Shown here piece after piece: positions 29,946-40,363 of a stretch of 64,000 nucleotides of DNA. Origin of the DNA: an uncultured Acetobacteraceae bacterium (lineage in GTDB: Bacteria; Pseudomonadota; Alphaproteobacteria; Acetobacterales; Acetobacteraceae); the NCBI GenBank assembly GCA_903907955.1, contig CAIVPZ010000049.1, forward strand, positions 1 through 64,000, in the 5' to 3' direction. Position 1 is the first letter of the stretch. Every line of letters begins with the position of its first letter. Both the position numbers and the translations under genes were made by a program. The notes beneath the pieces were generated by a model. The model saw nothing but the letters and a program-made list of their open reading frames with translations, was not told the origin of the DNA and ran no database searches.

Positions 29946-30358
29946 TCGTCGCGGTGCACCCGCTCCATCCGCTCATGCCGCTCCTGCGCCTCGATCGACA
30001 GCGTGGCGATCGGCCGCGCCTCCAGCCGCTTCAGGCCGATCGGCTCGCCGGTTTCCTCGCAGAACCCGTAGGTTCCGCCCTCCAACCGCGCCAGCGCCTG
30101 ATCGATCTTGGAGATCAGTTTGCGGGCACGGTCGCGGGTGCGCAGTTCCAGCGCCCGGTCGGTCTCGACACTGGCGCGATCCGTGATGTCGGACTCGCGG
30201 ATCCCGCCCTGCGACAGGCTGGCCAGCGTGCCGTCCGCCTCGCGCAGCAGATCGCCGCGCCACCGCAGCAGTTTCTGACGAAAATACTCGGCCTGGAGAG
30301 GATTCATGAACTCCTCGTCCTCCGACGGGCGGTAATCGGGGGGCAGAGTCATCATCAT
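29942..30358 (-). CDS. dksA: DksA, RNA polymerase-binding transcription factor
   Basis: This 138-residue factor modulates RNA polymerase together with ppGpp. It has the coiled-coil region with the acidic tip (about 45-90, DITDRASVETDRALELRTRD) and the C-terminal globular part YGFCEETGEPIGLKRLEARPI. Only one of the usual four zinc-binding cysteines remains: the pattern is Cys, Thr, Ser, Ala, as in several alphaproteobacterial DksA proteins. Three Met codons open the frame; I used the first. The stop lies inside repeat copy 2. Confidence 0.9.
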   Translation of the reverse strand: MMMTLPPDYRPSEDEEFMNPLQAEYFRQKLLRWRGDLLREADGTLASLSQGGIRESDITDRASVETDRALELRTRDRARKLISKIDQALARLEGGTYGFCEETGEPIGLKRLEARPIATLSIEAQERHERMERVHRDD

Positions 30359-30503
30359 CGTGTCAGATCCTGCGGACGTTTCTTCAGCCCCGCCGCGGCG
30401 GCATGCTCGGACCGCTCAGCAACCCCGACGTTGGTGCGCCGGCTTATAGCCACGCAGGGAAGGCGAGCCAAGGGGACATGGCTGCCCGCCGATGATAACG
30501 CTG

Positions 30504-30917
30504 TCAGGAGGTTGTGATGGTCTCGTGACGTGCCAACTCCACCCGCGCCCGCAAGGCCACGTCCGCCATCGCCTGGCGCAGCCCCGGATCGGCCGCAGCC
30601 GGAACATTCCCGGCCAGCACGGCCAGACGGCGCAGCGTTGCCGGGTCCGCGCGCCCCTCCAGCAGCGCCTGCTGAAGCCTGACCAGTTCCGCCAACATCA
30701 CATTCCCGTGACGCCGCGCCTCGCGGTCGCGCACCTCGCCGCTCTCCGCCTCCTGCAGCGCCAGCATGCCGCCGAGCGACACCCCGGCCGGCGCCGCCGG
30801 ACCCGCCGCCGCCTCCGCCCGGCCGGACGGCACCGCGAACCCCGCATTGCGCGCCGGCGGGCGCGGCGCGGTCCGCGCCGGCGGGACCACCGGTCCGATT
30901 CCGTCCACCCAACTCAT
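30504..30917 (-). CDS. fliX: FliX, class II flagellar assembly regulator
   Basis: This 137-residue protein matches FliX: a Pro/Ala-rich N-terminal half, then SLGGMLALQEAE, RRHGNVMLAELVRLQQALLEGR and a helical C-terminus ending ALRARVELARHE. In Caulobacter FliX links basal body assembly to activation of FlbD. An AAGGAGG site supports the ATG at 30917; the longer frame to 31253 has no homology. It is divergent from flgI, the arrangement seen in other alphaproteobacteria. Confidence 0.85.
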   Translation of the reverse strand: MSWVDGIGPVVPPARTAPRPPARNAGFAVPSGRAEAAAGPAAPAGVSLGGMLALQEAESGEVRDREARRHGNVMLAELVRLQQALLEGRADPATLRRLAVLAGNVPAAADPGLRQAMADVALRARVELARHETITTS

Positions 30918-31116
30918 CCGCACCCTCCTTGCCCGGCCCGGCTTGCCCGGCCCGTCCTGCCGCCCGGCAGCACATGCCGGGCGGCAGGATGAGCGGAGCC
31001 GCGCAGGCCGCTGCTTCCGGCGCTGGCACGCGCCTTGCTTTGCCGCCCGCCACCATGACAGCCAGTCCTTAACGTCTTCCTCGTACTCCGCCCGTGCCGG
31101 CCTGAAGGAACACGCT

Positions 31117-32244
31117 GTGCCGCGACAATTCCTTGCCCCGCTGGCCGTTGCCCTGCTGGGCGCCCTCCTGCTGGTTCCGCTGCTTGGCGCCGCGCCGGTC
31201 GCCGCGCAGGTGCGCATCAAGGACATCGCCGACCTGGAAGGCGTGCGTGACAACCAGTTGCTCGGCTACGGCCTGGTGGTCGGGCTGAACGGCACCGGCG
31301 ACCAGATCGACTCGGCGGTGTTCACCCGCGAATCGCTGATCGGCATGCTGGAGCGGCTGGGGGTCAACACCCGCGACCAGGTCGGCAAGCTGAAGACCAA
31401 GAACGTGGCGGCGGTGATGGTCACCGCCAACCTGCCCGCCTTCGCCCGCACCGGCAGCCGGATCGACATCGCCGTCTCCGCCCTGGGTGACGCCAAGGAC
31501 CTGACCGGCGGCACCCTGCTGGTCACCTCCCTGCTGGCCGCCGATGGCGAGGTCTACGCGGTCGCCCAGGGGGCGCTGACCACCGGCGCCATCGCCGCCC
31601 GCGGCGCCGCCGCCTCGGTCACCCGCGGCGTGCCCACCTCCGGGCGCATCGCCAACGGCGCCACGGTTGAACGCGAGGTCGGCTACCAGCTCGGCAACCA
31701 TCCCACCCTGCGCCTCGGCCTGCGCAACCCCGACCTGACCACCGCCCTGCGCATGGCCGCGGCGATCAACCATGCCGTCGGCGCAGGCACCGCCCATGCC
31801 ACCGACCCGCGCACCGTCGCCGTCGATCTCGGCAGCCGCGATGTCATCACCACGCTGGCCCAGATCGAGGAGCTGCGGGTCGAGCCCGACAATGCCGCCA
31901 TCGTGGTGATCGACGAGGCCAGCGGCACCATCGTCATGGGTGCCAATGTCCGGGTCAGCACCGTCGCCATCGCCCAGGGCAACCTGACCATCCGGGTGAC
32001 GGAAACGCCGGAGGTCAGCCAGCCCGGCCCGCTCTCCAACGGCACCACCACCACGGTGCCGCGCACCAACATCCAGGTGGACGACGCCCGCGACAAGCGG
32101 CTCGGCATCCTGCACGGCAACATCACCCTGCGCGATCTGGTGGGCGGGCTGAATTCGCTCGGCGTCGGGCCGCGCGACATGATCACCATCCTCCAGTCCA
32201 TCAAGGCCGCCGGCGCGCTGCAGGCCGAGATGCAGGTGCGCTGA
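31117..32244 (+). CDS. flgI: FlgI, flagellar P-ring protein
   Basis: This 375-residue periplasmic protein has a signal peptide (LAPLAVALLGALLLVPLLGA, cleavage near VAAQVRIKDI). Family landmarks are VRIKDIADLEGVRDNQLLGY, GLVVGLNGTGD, KNVAAVMVTANLPAFAR, GSRIDIAVSALGDAKDL and, near the end, DLVGGLNSLGVGPRDMITIL. FlgI forms the bushing around the rod in the peptidoglycan. The GTG at 31117 is used because AAGGA lies just upstream. Its stop overlaps the next gene start (TGATG). Confidence 0.96.
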   Translation: MPRQFLAPLAVALLGALLLVPLLGAAPVAAQVRIKDIADLEGVRDNQLLGYGLVVGLNGTGDQIDSAVFTRESLIGMLERLGVNTRDQVGKLKTKNVAAVMVTANLPAFARTGSRIDIAVSALGDAKDLTGGTLLVTSLLAADGEVYAVAQGALTTGAIAARGAAASVTRGVPTSGRIANGATVEREVGYQLGNHPTLRLGLRNPDLTTALRMAAAINHAVGAGTAHATDPRTVAVDLGSRDVITTLAQIEELRVEPDNAAIVVIDEASGTIVMGANVRVSTVAIAQGNLTIRVTETPEVSQPGPLSNGTTTTVPRTNIQVDDARDKRLGILHGNITLRDLVGGLNSLGVGPRDMITILQSIKAAGALQAEMQVR

Positions 32245-32534
32245 TGGCCCCGGTGCAGCCTTCCCCGGCCGAACTCGCCAGCCCCGGTGCCGCCCGCACC
32301 TGGCGCGCCGCACAGGATTTCGAGGCGATGGCGCTGACGCAGATGCTGACGCCGATGTTCGCCACCGTGGACACCTCCGCCGGCCCGTTCGGCGGCGGCG
32401 AAGGGGAGCAGGCGTTCAAGCCTTTCCTCACCGATGCGATCGCCCGCCAGATGGAAACGCATGGCGGGATCGGCCTGGCCATGCCGGTGTGGCAACAGAT
32501 GCTGCGCCTGCAGGAAGCGGAGACCCACGCATGA
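32244..32534 (+). CDS. flgJ: FlgJ-type rod-binding protein, short form
   Basis: This 96-residue protein corresponds to the N-terminal rod-capping domain of FlgJ (AQDFEAMALTQMLTPMF, then FGGGEGEQAFKPFLTDAIARQM). It lacks the C-terminal muramidase domain, as is usual in alphaproteobacteria where a separate enzyme supplies that activity. It is coupled to flgI upstream and to the FlgN-like gene downstream by four-base overlaps. Confidence 0.85.
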   Translation: MAPVQPSPAELASPGAARTWRAAQDFEAMALTQMLTPMFATVDTSAGPFGGGEGEQAFKPFLTDAIARQMETHGGIGLAMPVWQQMLRLQEAETHA

Positions 32535-32944
32535 CCGCCCTTCAAACCACCGACCTGCCGACCGCCGCGGCGGCGCTGGCGACGCTGCTGGAGCAGGAGA
32601 ACCGGCTGCTCGCAGCGCTCGACCTGGCCGCCGCCGCCGCTCTGCTGCCGGCCAAGCAGGGCGCCGCCGCCGCCTTCCTCCGGGCGCAGGCGCAGACGCA
32701 GGCATCCGGCGGCCTGCCGGCGGCATCGCGTGAAGCGGCAGCCGGCCTGGGGACACGCCTGCGCATGCTGGCGGCGGAAAACCGCCGGCTGCTGGAACGC
32801 GGCCTGGCGGCGCAGGAACGCGTGATCGCGGTGATCGCCCGGGCGGCACGGCGGCACCCGCCGACGGCGCCGCGCTACGGCATCTCCGGCGCGCTCACCG
32901 GGCCGCGCATGGTGGCGCCGCTGGCCATCTCGACGCGAGCGTAG
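32531..32944 (+). CDS. FlgN-like flagellar export chaperone (probable)
   Basis: This 137-residue all-helical protein has LLEQENRLLAALDLAAAAAL near the start and GTRLRMLAAENRRLLERGLAAQERVIAVIA in the middle, the periodicity of FlgN-type chaperones for hook-associated proteins. It ends in a basic tail. The identity rests mainly on its place after flgI-flgJ, to which it is coupled, and on its helical pattern. Confidence 0.6.
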   Translation: MTALQTTDLPTAAAALATLLEQENRLLAALDLAAAAALLPAKQGAAAAFLRAQAQTQASGGLPAASREAAAGLGTRLRMLAAENRRLLERGLAAQERVIAVIARAARRHPPTAPRYGISGALTGPRMVAPLAISTRA

Positions 32945-33064
32945 CGGCCGGCGGCAAAGTCCCTACCGGCCACGGCACGCCCGTGATACGCGCGCCGCCA
33001 GGCCCGGCCTGCCGGCGCGCGGGCTGTGCCATGTGACCGCCGCCGTCTGCAAAGGGCCGCCCTG

Positions 33065-34021
33065 ATGCGCATCGCTCTGCTGGTGCCCGCACCGCTGCAC
33101 GCCGTCTCCGGCGGCAACGCCTATGACCGCGCCCTGCTGGACGGGCTGCGCGCCGCCGGGCACGAAGCGCAGGCCATCGAAGGCGCCGCCGCCTTCGACT
33201 CGCTGCCGGCCGATGTGCTGCCGGTGATCGACGGCCGCGCCCTGCCCGCTTTCATCGACCGCGCCGCCGCGATGGCCGCGCGCCGCACGATCGGGCTGCT
33301 TCACCATCCCATCGCCCCGGAATCCGGCGCCACCGGGGCGGCCGGGCGCAGCCTGATGCCTTTGCTGTCGCGCGTCATCGCCACCAGCCACGCCGTCGCC
33401 GCGCAACTCGCCGCCGATTTCGGCATCGACGTCGCCGTGGTGGAGCCGGGCACCGCCGACCTGCCGCGCAGCCCGGGTTCCGGCGGACCGGACTGCGCCA
33501 TCCTCTCGGTGGGCGCACTGGTGCCGCGCAAGGGGCACGATGTGCTGCTGCGCGCGCTGGGCAAACTGTTTGACCTCAACTGGCATCTGACCATCGTCGG
33601 CAGCGCCGGCCGCGACCCCGTGCACGCCCACGCCCTGCAGGCGCTCGCCGAGCGACTCGGCATCACCCGGCGCGTCAGCTTCGCCGGCGAGGTCGCCCCG
33701 GCCAGATTGGAATCCCTGTGGCGGGGCGCCGACATCTTTGCCCTGGCGACGTATTGGGAAGGCTACGGCACGACAATCGCCGAGGCGCTGAAACGCGGCA
33801 TACCGGTCGCGATCACCGCTGGCGGCGGCGCCGGCGCGCTGGTGACGCCGCTCAGCGGCGTGGTGTGCGCGCCGGGCGACGAAGTGACGCTGTCGAAATC
33901 CCTGCGCCGGCTGATCTTCGACCGTGACCTTCGCCGGACGACTGCCGACGCCGCCTGGGCGGAGGGGCAGGCGCTGCCGGACTGGCCTTCGCAGGGCCGC
34001 CTGTTTGCGGCCGCACTGTAG
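33065..34021 (+). CDS. GT4 family glycosyltransferase
   Basis: This 318-residue GT-B enzyme has an N-terminal acceptor half (RIALLVPAPLHAVSGGNAYD) and a C-terminal GT4 half with ILSVGALVPRKGHDVLLRAL, WHLTIVGSAGRDP, VSFAGEV and DIFALATYWEGYGTTIAEALKRGIPV, which holds the nucleotide-sugar-binding E-x7-E-like region. Donor and acceptor are unknown. It is short for the family. It stands 121 bases after the flagellar genes and may be separate from them. Hairpin repeats follow its stop. Confidence 0.8.
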   Translation: MRIALLVPAPLHAVSGGNAYDRALLDGLRAAGHEAQAIEGAAAFDSLPADVLPVIDGRALPAFIDRAAAMAARRTIGLLHHPIAPESGATGAAGRSLMPLLSRVIATSHAVAAQLAADFGIDVAVVEPGTADLPRSPGSGGPDCAILSVGALVPRKGHDVLLRALGKLFDLNWHLTIVGSAGRDPVHAHALQALAERLGITRRVSFAGEVAPARLESLWRGADIFALATYWEGYGTTIAEALKRGIPVAITAGGGAGALVTPLSGVVCAPGDEVTLSKSLRRLIFDRDLRRTTADAAWAEGQALPDWPSQGRLFAAAL

Positions 34022-34030
34022 CAGCCCAAA

Positions 34031-34111
34031 CCAGGGGGCAGTGGCCCCCTGGATCAAGCAACGGGTTCCAAGGGCAAAGCCCTTGGTGAGGTCCAGCGGC
34101 AAAGCCCCTGG
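34031..34111. repeat. Array of CCAGGGG/CCAAGGG hairpins
   Basis: Three successive hairpins lie between convergent genes: 34031-34052 (arms CCAGGGGG / CCCCCTGG), 34068-34086 (CCAAGGGCAAAGCCCTTGG, perfect) and an imperfect 34093-34111. A fourth GCGGCAACGCCCCGCC unit runs on to about 34137. They probably terminate transcription from both sides and belong to the same family as 23237-23305. Confidence 0.7.
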
Positions 34112-34141
34112 TGGGGTTCGCGGCAACGCCCCGCCAGGCGC

Positions 34142-34654
34142 CTATGCGGATTCACCGCTGGGCGCCGCCTCAGCCGGGGCCGGGGCCGGGGCCGGGGTCT
34201 CGGTCTTCTTGCGGCGCGTGATGGTGCGCTTCACCGGCGGCTTCGCGACAGCTTTCCCGGCGGCGGCCTTGGCCGGCGCAGCGGCGCGCGTTTGCTGCTT
34301 CGGCGCGGCCTTCCTGGCAGCGGCCTGCTTCGGCGCGGCGGCGGCAGCGCGCGGCGCCTTCTTCGCCGCGGCCGTCGTTTTCGCCGCCGCCCGGGTTCCG
34401 GTGGCCTTTGCCCCGGCCTTCGTCGCCACTGCCTTCCTTGGCGCGGCTGCCTTCTTCGGCGCTGCGGCCTTCTTCGTCGCTGCGGCTTTCTTCGGCGCCG
34501 CCTTCTTCGGCGCGGTGGCCGTTGCGGCTGCCCTGGTGGCCGGCTTTTTCGCCGCGACTTTCCTGGCGGCCGGCTTGGCAGCCGCCTTCTTCGTGGGCGC
34601 CCGCACCGCCAGCGCCATGGCGCCCGGCGGGGTCTTGGTTGCTTCGGTCGTCAC
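34142..34654 (-). CDS. Lys/Ala-rich histone H1-like or AlgP-like protein
   Basis: This 170-residue, very basic protein is made of KKAA-, PKKAA- and KAAA-type repeats from about residue 20 to 150, ending in a Pro/Ala tail (PAPAPAPAEAAPSGES). Such proteins resemble eukaryotic H1 tails and bacterial AlgP or HupB tails and bind DNA non-specifically. I chose the GTG at 34654 because a perfect AAGGAG lies nine bases upstream; longer frames to 34792 lack support. A similar basic tail occurs in the SWIM protein at 40364-41374. Confidence 0.65.
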   Translation of the reverse strand: MTTEATKTPPGAMALAVRAPTKKAAAKPAARKVAAKKPATRAAATATAPKKAAPKKAAATKKAAAPKKAAAPRKAVATKAGAKATGTRAAAKTTAAAKKAPRAAAAAPKQAAARKAAPKQQTRAAAPAKAAAGKAVAKPPVKRTITRRKKTETPAPAPAPAEAAPSGESA

Positions 34655-35198
34655 CTGGAGGAACTCCTTGTTGGCCGTGATGGAGAATTCCGGCACCTCG
34701 AACCGCCGCAGTTGCGGCCGGTTCCGCAACATGCAGTTGCCACGTGGCGGGATCGCGACGGACCGAAAAACCTGCCGGCGACGAACCGCCACGACGCGGC
34801 GCAGATGCGTCCGCTGCGTGCGATCGCGCGGGCAGTCCGGTGCGCCGCCGGCATCGATGGAGGTGACGATCCCACGTCCAGCGCGGGCACCCGCATCGCT
34901 GTCGCCGGCACGCGAATGGCAGGTTTCCCGTCGGCGCCGTTGCGCGGTCGGCTACGCTCTGCCCGGACGAGACTGCGGCCCATCGACCGTACCTTCCCAG
35001 TTGCACACACCTGCCGATGCTTGTGTCTGGACTCGCGAATCGGTCAGGCGCGCACAGACTCCGCTATCCGCGTCCCGCCCGCCGCTGTCAATAAAAAGCA
35101 ACCATTACTTGGGGTGATCGCCACAAAAAAACGCGCCGCGGCGCATCCCCGGCGCTGCCTGATCCGCGGGCGCAACCGCCGTCACGCCCGCCGGCTGA
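34655..35198. other. Gene-free interval upstream of the KA-rich gene and downstream of prpC
   Basis: The interval is 544 bases. I see no supported coding sequence. It contains the AAGGAG of the KA-rich gene at 34664-34669, an unassigned GC-rich middle, a more AT-rich stretch around 35085-35130, and the terminator-like hairpin of prpC at 35125-35144. Confidence 0.4.
35125..35144 (-). terminator. Rho-independent-type terminator after prpC
   Basis: On the minus strand GCGCCGCGGCGC (35133-35144) is followed at once by a G and seven T residues (35125-35131). It lies 55 bases past the prpC stop. The stem is short but entirely GC. Confidence 0.5.
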
Positions 35199-36353
35199 TC
35201 AGCGCTTGTAGACCGGCACGAAAGCCACGCGGTCCGGCCCGGTATAGTTGGCCGTCGGACGGATGATCTTGCCGTCGATGCGCTGCTCGATCACATGCGC
35301 GCTCCAGCCGGAACAGCGCGCGATGACGAACAGCGGGGTGAACATCGCGGTCGGCACGCCGAGCAGGTGATAGGAAACCGCGCTGTACCAGTCGAGGTTC
35401 GGGAACATCCGCCTGGTCTGCGCCATCACCCGTTCGATGCGCTCGGCGATGTCGAACATGCGCATCGACCCGGCATGCTCGGACAGGTGCTTCGCCACGC
35501 CCTTGATCACCTGGCTGCGCGGATCGGCAATTGTATAGACGGGATGGCCAAAGCCGAGGATCACCTCCCTGGCCTCGGCGCGGCGACGAATGTCGGCCTC
35601 AGCCTCGTCGGGCGTATCGTAGCGCTTCTGGATCTCGAACGCCGCCTCGTTGGCGCCGCCGTGTCTGGGGCCGCGCAGCGCGCCGATGCCGCCGCAGATC
35701 GCCGAATACAGATCGCTGCCGGTGCCGGCGACCACCCGGCAGGCGAAGGTGGAAGCGTTGAACTCGTGCTCGGCGTAAAGGTTCAGCGAGGTGTGCATCG
35801 CCCGCACCCATTCCGCCGAGGGCGGCACGCCGTGCAGCAGGTGCAGGAAGTGGCCGCCGATGCTGTCGTCATCGGTCTCGACGCTGATCTCGCGGCCGTT
35901 ATGCGACCAGTGGTACCAATACAGCAGCATCGAACCCAGGCCGGCGAGCAGCCGGTCGGCGATGTCGCGCGCGCCGGCAGGATAGTGGCCCTCCTTCTCC
36001 GGCAGCACGCAGCCCAGCACCGAAACGCCGCTGCGCATCACATCCATCGGATGGGCGGCGGCGGGGATCGCCCGCAACACGTCGCGCACCGCCAGCGGCA
36101 GGCCGCGCAACGCGCGCAGCTTCTCCTTGTAGGCGATGAGTTCGTGCATGTTGGGCAGCCGGCCATGCACCAGCAGATGCGCGATCTCCTCGAACTCGCA
36201 CACCTCGGCGATGTCGAGGATGTCGTAGCCGCGGTAGCTCAGGTCGTTGCCGGTGTGGCCGACGCTGCACAGCGCCGTGTTGCCCGCCGGCACGCCGGAC
36301 AGGGCAACCGACTTCTTCGGCCTGATGTCCGGGGGCGGTGCGTCGTCGTTCAT
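35199..36353 (-). CDS. prpC: 2-methylcitrate synthase / citrate synthase family
   Basis: This 384-residue enzyme condenses propionyl-CoA with oxaloacetate in the methylcitrate cycle. Signatures: [19 protein letters not shown] at the N-terminus, the His region in [48 protein letters not shown] and [13 protein letters not shown] with catalytic residues. The RGYDI and HGGANEAA forms and the adjacent prpD favour PrpC over the housekeeping citrate synthase. The ATG at 36353 lies 49 bases after prpD. Confidence 0.9.
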   Translation of the reverse strand: MNDDAPPPDIRPKKSVALSGVPAGNTALCSVGHTGNDLSYRGYDILDIAEVCEFEEIAHLLVHGRLPNMHELIAYKEKLRALRGLPLAVRDVLRAIPAAAHPMDVMRSGVSVLGCVLPEKEGHYPAGARDIADRLLAGLGSMLLYWYHWSHNGREISVETDDDSIGGHFLHLLHGVPPSAEWVRAMHTSLNLYAEHEFNASTFACRVVAGTGSDLYSAICGGIGALRGPRHGGANEAAFEIQKRYDTPDEAEADIRRRAEAREVILGFGHPVYTIADPRSQVIKGVAKHLSEHAGSMRMFDIAERIERVMAQTRRMFPNLDWYSAVSYHLLGVPTAMFTPLFVIARCSGWSAHVIEQRIDGKIIRPTANYTGPDRVAFVPVYKR

Positions 36354-36402
36354 GCCGTTGCCTCTCTTTGCAGATGATGCGCGGGACGAGAACCTGCCGG
36401 GA

Positions 36403-37926
36403 TCAGAAGAGGCCCGGCTTGCCGACTTCAAGCTTCGCTGCCGGCAGGGCGACATTCAGCAGGTGCAACTCGCCCGCCGCCAGCCGCGGCAGGTCCTGCA
36501 CCACTTCGATGAAACGATTGGCCTCCCGCGCCGCGACGATGCCCTCGGTCAGGGTGCGGAACTTGCGGATGAAGTCGTCACGGCCGAACGGCCTGGCGCC
36601 CAGCGGGTGCGCATTGGCCACCGCCAGTTCGTCCACCAGAATCGTGCCGTCCTGCATCAGCACTTCGACGCGCCCGCCGAAGGCCAGTTCGGCGGGGTCG
36701 GTGGAATGGTAGCGGCGGGTCCATTCCGGGTCCTCGCGCGTCTCGATCCGGTGCCACAGCTCGACGGTGTCGCGCCGCGCCGCCCGCTTCGGCGCGTAGC
36801 TGTCCACGTGGTGCCAGGTTCCGTCCTGCAGGGCGACTGCGAAGATGTACATGATCGAGTGGTCGAGGGTCTCCCGGCTCGCCTTCGGGTCCAGCTTCTG
36901 CGGGTCGTTGGCGCCGGTGCCGATGACATGGTGCGTGTGATGGCTGGTGTGCAGGATGATCTTGCCGATTTTCGCCAGGTCGGGGATCTGCCCGCGCATC
37001 CTGAATGCCAGGTCGATCAGCGCCTGGCTCTGGTACTCGGCGCTGTGCTCCTTGGTGTAGCTGTCCAGGATGGCGCGCCTGGCTTCGCCCGCCTCCGGCA
37101 GCGGCACCTGGTAGACCGGCTCGGGCAGACCCTTGTCGCGCGCGGTGCGGCCGGAAAGTATCCAGGCGATCACCGAATCCTCGCCTTCATAGATCGGGCT
37201 GGGCGCCCCCTCGCCGCGCATCGCGCGGTCCACCGCCTCCACCGCCAGCTTGCCGGCATGCGCGGGGGCGTAGGCTTTCCAACTGCTGATCTCGCCTTTG
37301 CGCGACTGGCGGGTGGTGATGCTGACATGCAGCGCCTGCTGCACCGCCTGATAGATCACCTCCTGCTTCAGCCCGAGCAGCGTACCGATGCCGGCCGCCT
37401 GCGCCGGGCAGAGATGGGCGATGTGGTCGATCCGGTGTTCGTGCAGGCAGATCGCCCGCACCAGGTCGATATGGATTTCGTAGCCGGTGGCGATGCCGCG
37501 GATCAGGTCCCGGCCCGACTTCTCCGCCGTCTGCGCGACCGCCAGGATCGGCGGGATGTTGTCGCCGGGATGGGCATAGTCGGCGGCGAGGAAGGTGTCG
37601 TGCATGTCGAGTTCGCGCACCGCGGTGCCGTTCGCCCAGGCCGCCCATTCGGGGCTGGCGCGCTTGCCGGAGGCCGCGCCGAACACGGTGGCGCCGCCGC
37701 GGCGCGGATGGGCGAGCGCCATGTCGCGCGCGGAGACCACCGGGCGGCGGTTGATGGCGGCCAGCGCCACCGCCGCGTTGTCGATGACGCGGTTGATGAT
37801 CATGTCGGCGACCTCGCGCCGGACCGCGACCTTATCGGCCGCCACGCCGGCGATCTTCCAGGCCAGTTGCGCCTCGCGCGGCAGCTTCGCCGCGGACGGG
37901 TAGACCTTCACGTCGTGCAGTTTCAT
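36403..37926 (-). CDS. prpD: 2-methylcitrate dehydratase, MmgE/PrpD family
   Basis: This 507-residue enzyme dehydrates 2-methylcitrate to 2-methyl-cis-aconitate. Family landmarks: [86 protein letters not shown] and [19 protein letters not shown]. Length is close to classical PrpD (about 485), longer than generic MmgE. It forms an operon with prpC. prpB and the PrpR regulator are not in the window. No 3-residue metal or cluster site is expected in this family. Confidence 0.92.
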   Translation of the reverse strand: MKLHDVKVYPSAAKLPREAQLAWKIAGVAADKVAVRREVADMIINRVIDNAAVALAAINRRPVVSARDMALAHPRRGGATVFGAASGKRASPEWAAWANGTAVRELDMHDTFLAADYAHPGDNIPPILAVAQTAEKSGRDLIRGIATGYEIHIDLVRAICLHEHRIDHIAHLCPAQAAGIGTLLGLKQEVIYQAVQQALHVSITTRQSRKGEISSWKAYAPAHAGKLAVEAVDRAMRGEGAPSPIYEGEDSVIAWILSGRTARDKGLPEPVYQVPLPEAGEARRAILDSYTKEHSAEYQSQALIDLAFRMRGQIPDLAKIGKIILHTSHHTHHVIGTGANDPQKLDPKASRETLDHSIMYIFAVALQDGTWHHVDSYAPKRAARRDTVELWHRIETREDPEWTRRYHSTDPAELAFGGRVEVLMQDGTILVDELAVANAHPLGARPFGRDDFIRKFRTLTEGIVAAREANRFIEVVQDLPRLAAGELHLLNVALPAAKLEVGKPGLF

Positions 37927-38182
37927 GTGTCACTCCTGCGGCGGGCGCGGCGGCGGCCGGCGCCTCACCGATCCTCATGGCGCAGCAGCGTGTGGCCAGG
38001 CGCAACCATGTCGCCTGCCGCTGGACCGGCCAAGGCTAACCGCTTGCGCGACACGAATCCACTGCACGAAACGCGTTCACCGGTTCTCAACTTTCTCGCC
38101 GCACAGTGCCAGGGTCGGCGATGAATCCACCGCCCTTCCTGAGGAAAAATTCCGCCTGTCCCTTCCGCGCGGAGAACGTTGA

Positions 38183-38362
38183 ATGAGCATACCCGCCCTC
38201 AGTACCCCGACCAGCAGCTACCTCCCTCCCACCACCTCCTTCCCGTCCGTGGTTCCGGCCAAGGGCCGCGATTCGGATGGTGACACTGACGCCAGCACCT
38301 CGGTTGCCGCGGCCCAGCCTCCATCGAACCAGCCGACCCGTGCCCTCGACGTCGTCGCCTGA
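38183..38362 (+). CDS. Possible 59-residue Ser/Thr/Pro-rich protein
   Basis: An ATG at 38183 with GGAG nine bases upstream opens 60 codons: SIPALSTPTSSYLPPTTSFP at the start, then a charged segment and VAAAQPPSNQPTRALDVVA at the end. It has no membrane helix or recognised motif and is likely disordered. Support is the ribosome site and the position divergent from prpD. It ends nine bases before repeat copy 3. Confidence 0.4.
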   Translation: MSIPALSTPTSSYLPPTTSFPSVVPAKGRDSDGDTDASTSVAAAQPPSNQPTRALDVVA

Positions 38363-38370
38363 AAGCGCGG

Positions 38371-38493
38371 CTCAGAGCCTGAAAAACAATCGAACTTGAA
38401 AAGGAATGCCCGCGACGCTCCGATCTGGCCGAAAAAGCCAAATGATATCAGCGGTCTTTCATTCGCAAGTTCGATTGCTTCACAAGCTCTGAG
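38371..38493. repeat. Dispersed structured repeat, copy 3 (longest, symmetric ends)
   Basis: This copy starts CTCAGAGCCTGAAAAACAAT and ends GATTGCTTCACAAGCTCTGAG read through 38493, so the two ends form extended inverted repeats that include AATCGAACTTG and CAAGTTCGATT. Inner arms GAATGCCCGC and GCGGTCTTTCATTC flank a loop with TGATATCA. It shows the full form of the element of which copies 1, 4 and 5 keep shorter left or right ends. The remaining bases to 38715 hold no supported gene. Confidence 0.8.
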
Positions 38494-38715
38494 CCGCCGC
38501 CGGCGCGCGGCCCGCGCGGCAGACTTGCCGGTGCTGCGCTTCGCGATCAGGATGCACGCCCTGCGCCGCCGCTTGATCCGGCATCCTCCGGCGTTCAAGC
38601 TAGGTGCACCGCAGCAGGTCGAGGTGCCCCCCCTGTCCGTTACAACTGGCATGCGCCGGAAGCCTGACCATGCCCGCGACGACGCGCCGCGCGCGCCCGC
38701 GGAGGATGCCCGCGC

Positions 38716-39225
38716 GTGAGCGGCGAGCCGGCCGACACCGGCGTGCCCGCCACCCGCCTGCTACGCGTGGCGCTGGACGGCGAGGCACTCACCCGGCTCT
38801 CCCCCATTCTCGAGGCGGACCGCGCCCAGGCCGTCGCCGACCTGGAGGCGGAAAACCACTTCGCCCCGCAGTCCCATCCGATCGCCCGCGACGCCGGTCC
38901 CTTCGTGCTGCATCTGTCCATCCATGACGGCCGGCTGGCGTTCGACATCCGCCGCGCCGACGACACCCCGCTGGTCGCCATCGTGCTGGCGCTCGGGCCG
39001 TTCCGCAGCCTCATCAAGGACTACCAGATGCTGGTGGACAGCCACGTCAAGGCGGTCGAGGAAGGCCGCGAGGCGCGCATCCAGGCTATCGACATGGGCA
39101 GGCGGGGACTTCATAACGAAGGCGCACAGCTGATGATCACCCGGCTGGACGGCAAGGTGCAGATCGACTTCCCCACCGCCCGCCGCCTGTTCACCCTGCT
39201 CTGCGTGCTGCACAAGCGCATCTGA
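38716..39225 (+). CDS. UPF0262 family protein
   Basis: This 169-residue protein is conserved in alphaproteobacteria with unknown function. Typical phrases: [44 protein letters not shown] and [16 protein letters not shown] followed by [19 protein letters not shown]. The GTG at 38716 is the first start before the conserved region. It lies 13 bases upstream of mtnA and is probably co-transcribed with it. Confidence 0.85.
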   Translation: MSGEPADTGVPATRLLRVALDGEALTRLSPILEADRAQAVADLEAENHFAPQSHPIARDAGPFVLHLSIHDGRLAFDIRRADDTPLVAIVLALGPFRSLIKDYQMLVDSHVKAVEEGREARIQAIDMGRRGLHNEGAQLMITRLDGKVQIDFPTARRLFTLLCVLHKRI

Positions 39226-39238
39226 GGACAGTTCGGGC

Positions 39239-40351
<1,113 letters not shown>

Positions 40352-40363
40352 CGGCCCGGCCAC

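Noticed and set aside
34031-34137. Hairpin array as a CRISPR-like or attachment site
   Set aside because: The units are self-complementary hairpins of variable length without constant spacers, and similar units occur at other gene ends.
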